Source: Hellea sp.
GTDB lineage: Bacteria > Pseudomonadota > Alphaproteobacteria > Caulobacterales > Maricaulaceae
Reading direction: 5' to 3'
DNA length: 12,368 nucleotides
Assembly (NCBI GenBank): GCA_020628635.1
Contig: JAHDEU010000027.1
Coordinates: 1 to 12,368, forward strand
Made by a program: the position numbers and the translations under genes. Positions 11,311 through 12,368 of the stretch are shown piece after piece. Position 1 is the first letter of the stretch; each line of letters starts with the position of its first letter. The notes under the pieces were generated by a model. The model was not told where the DNA came from. It saw only the letters and a program-made list of their open reading frames with translations, and did not search any database.

Positions 11311-12368
11311 CCGGTCTTGGACTGTTCGGCGCGTTCGCGGCCGCGTTGATAGGCCGCCATGCGCGCATCCGCATATTGGCCGAGCGCGCGGGCCAGACGC
11401 GCGCTATCATCCATGGCGGCATCCACGGACGCCCCCTGGATGAACAGCACTTCGGTGTCGGTGGCCGCAACGAGACGCAGCGTGTTGGCCCGCTGGCCGA
11501 GAATGTATTGCGCGCCGATCAGGTGGCCTTCGGGCAGGTAGTCCACGGACTGGCCGTCCTCGCTCTCCACCCGCACCGCGCCCGAGCGGATCAGCCCGAT
11601 GCCGCGGTCATGCGCGCCGATGTCCGAGATCACCGTGTCGCGCCCGAACTGGCGCAACGCGCTACCACTGGCCAACCGCTCCACCGCGCTCTCGCTCGCC
11701 GTGCCGAGCACGGGATGCTGGGAGGCGGCCTCCACCGTCATCGCCTTCACGTCGTCCTCGGTCAGGTCGCCTTCCGCCGTCTGGCGCAGCGTGCGGATGG
11801 GGAACGGTATTTCGAGGCCTTCGCGCATGGCGGCGTAGAAGAGCCGCGTCATCAGGTCCTCGCGCGTGCGCCGGGCCTGGAACGGGCTGATATAGCGGTC
11901 GCAGTGGAAGTGCAGCTCGTAGTTCACGGAACTGTCGCCATATTCGACCGTGTGGACTTCGGCGGGCGGGTTGTCCGCCACATGCGGGCACTCGCGCGCG
12001 ACCTGCAGCGCGGTGTCCTTCACATGGTTGGGCAGGTCCTTGTACGCAAACCCGAAACCGATCTTGTCGCGGTAACCGACATCGATCGTGGTATAGTTGC
12101 GCAAGGAACTATCTAGGAGCGTCGTGTTCGGAATGACCACGATGTCGCGGCCATCCACCAGCAGCCGCGTCGTGCGCCAGTTCAGGTCGATGACCTCTCC
12201 GACAACGCCGTCCAGCTCGATCCAGTCGCCCTCCCGGAACGGCTTGTCGAGCGCGAGCAAAAAGCCCGACACCACAGAAGAGAGAGTGTTCTGCAGCGCC
12301 AGGCCAATGGCGAGCGAGCCCACGCCGATGGCGGTGACAAACCGCGACAAGTCGAGCTCCCACACGGC
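11307..12368 (-). CDS. MscS-type mechanosensitive channel with C-terminal cNMP-binding-like domain, C-terminal 353 residues (gene cut by window edge)
   Basis: Inner-membrane tension-gated channel. The visible part starts in the pore helix (TAIGVGSLAIGLALQ, small-residue packing as in MscS TM3). The beta domain follows (PFREGDWIELDGVVGEVIDL, TTRLLVDGRDIVVIPN) and then the alpha/beta vestibule to about residue 195. After a linker, residues about 230-335 resemble a CRP-type cyclic-nucleotide-binding fold (RDTVISDIGAHDRGIGLIRSG, DYLPEGHLIGAQYIL, RANTLRLVAATDTEVLFI). In the phosphate-binding cassette the usual Gly-Glu is Gly-His, although an Arg is kept, so cAMP or cGMP binding is doubtful. MscS-CNB fusions are a known architecture. 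The earlier transmembrane helices and the start lie beyond 12368; the first GTG seen (12365) is internal. The gene converges on the glycosyltransferase and overlaps it by four bases. Confidence 0.92.
   Translation of the reverse strand, partial: AVWELDLSRFVTAIGVGSLAIGLALQNTLSSVVSGFLLALDKPFREGDWIELDGVVGEVIDLNWRTTRLLVDGRDIVVIPNTTLLDSSLRNYTTIDVGYRDKIGFGFAYKDLPNHVKDTALQVARECPHVADNPPAEVHTVEYGDSSVNYELHFHCDRYISPFQARRTREDLMTRLFYAAMREGLEIPFPIRTLRQTAEGDLTEDDVKAMTVEAASQHPVLGTASESAVERLASGSALRQFGRDTVISDIGAHDRGIGLIRSGAVRVESEDGQSVDYLPEGHLIGAQYILGQRANTLRLVAATDTEVLFIQGASVDAAMDDSARLARALGQYADARMAAYQRGRERAEQSKTG

Overview
The window reads as an ordinary chromosomal segment of a high-GC, Gram-negative alphaproteobacterium, probably marine. 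A Caulobacterales/Maricaulales-type host is my inference. It rests on the large TonB-dependent receptor without an STN domain, the TPR-sulfotransferase, the SQD2/MgtA-like GT4 glycosyltransferase, the NrdA type and the GC-rich third codon positions. No mobile element, tRNA, rRNA or CRISPR array was seen.

Left part (1-2673), all on the minus strand. From high to low coordinates it holds a secreted or outer-membrane beta-rich protein of unknown function (stop at 1590), a dodecin-family protein (1271-1474), a 57-residue single-span membrane protein (944-1117) and the first 269 residues of an acetyl-CoA acetyltransferase-type thiolase (running off the left edge). The 135 bases between the small membrane gene and the thiolase look coding in a shifted frame that ends in a TGATG overlap with the thiolase start. 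This could be a frameshifted C-terminus.

Centre (2600-5069), minus strand. nrdA encodes a class I ribonucleotide reductase large subunit without an N-terminal ATP cone. It ends in a strong intrinsic terminator, and two NrdR-like boxes 32 bp apart lie upstream of it. No nrdB is adjacent. The 455 bases upstream of nrdA are the longest gene-free, AT-richer stretch and hold those boxes plus several dyads.

Right-centre (5070-9975), minus strand. A TonB-dependent receptor (1073 aa) is followed by a textbook terminator and then, only 27 bases past the T-tract, by a TPR-sulfotransferase (531 aa). The receptor is divergent from a GT4 glycosyltransferase (10147-11310, plus strand) with a very basic C-terminal tail. 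The shared 171-bp spacer contains a 12-base direct repeat, each copy followed at once by a start codon, with a 36-codon ORF between the two.

Right edge (11307-12368), minus strand. The C-terminal 353 residues of an MscS-type mechanosensitive channel fused to a cyclic-nucleotide-binding-like domain. Its stop codon and that of the glycosyltransferase overlap in one CTAG.

I found no convincing new multi-gene system. The best leads are the frameshift-like tail before the thiolase, the repeat plus small ORF before the glycosyltransferase, an EF-hand-like loop inside the TonB-dependent receptor, and the diverged ligand pocket of the MscS-CNB fusion.
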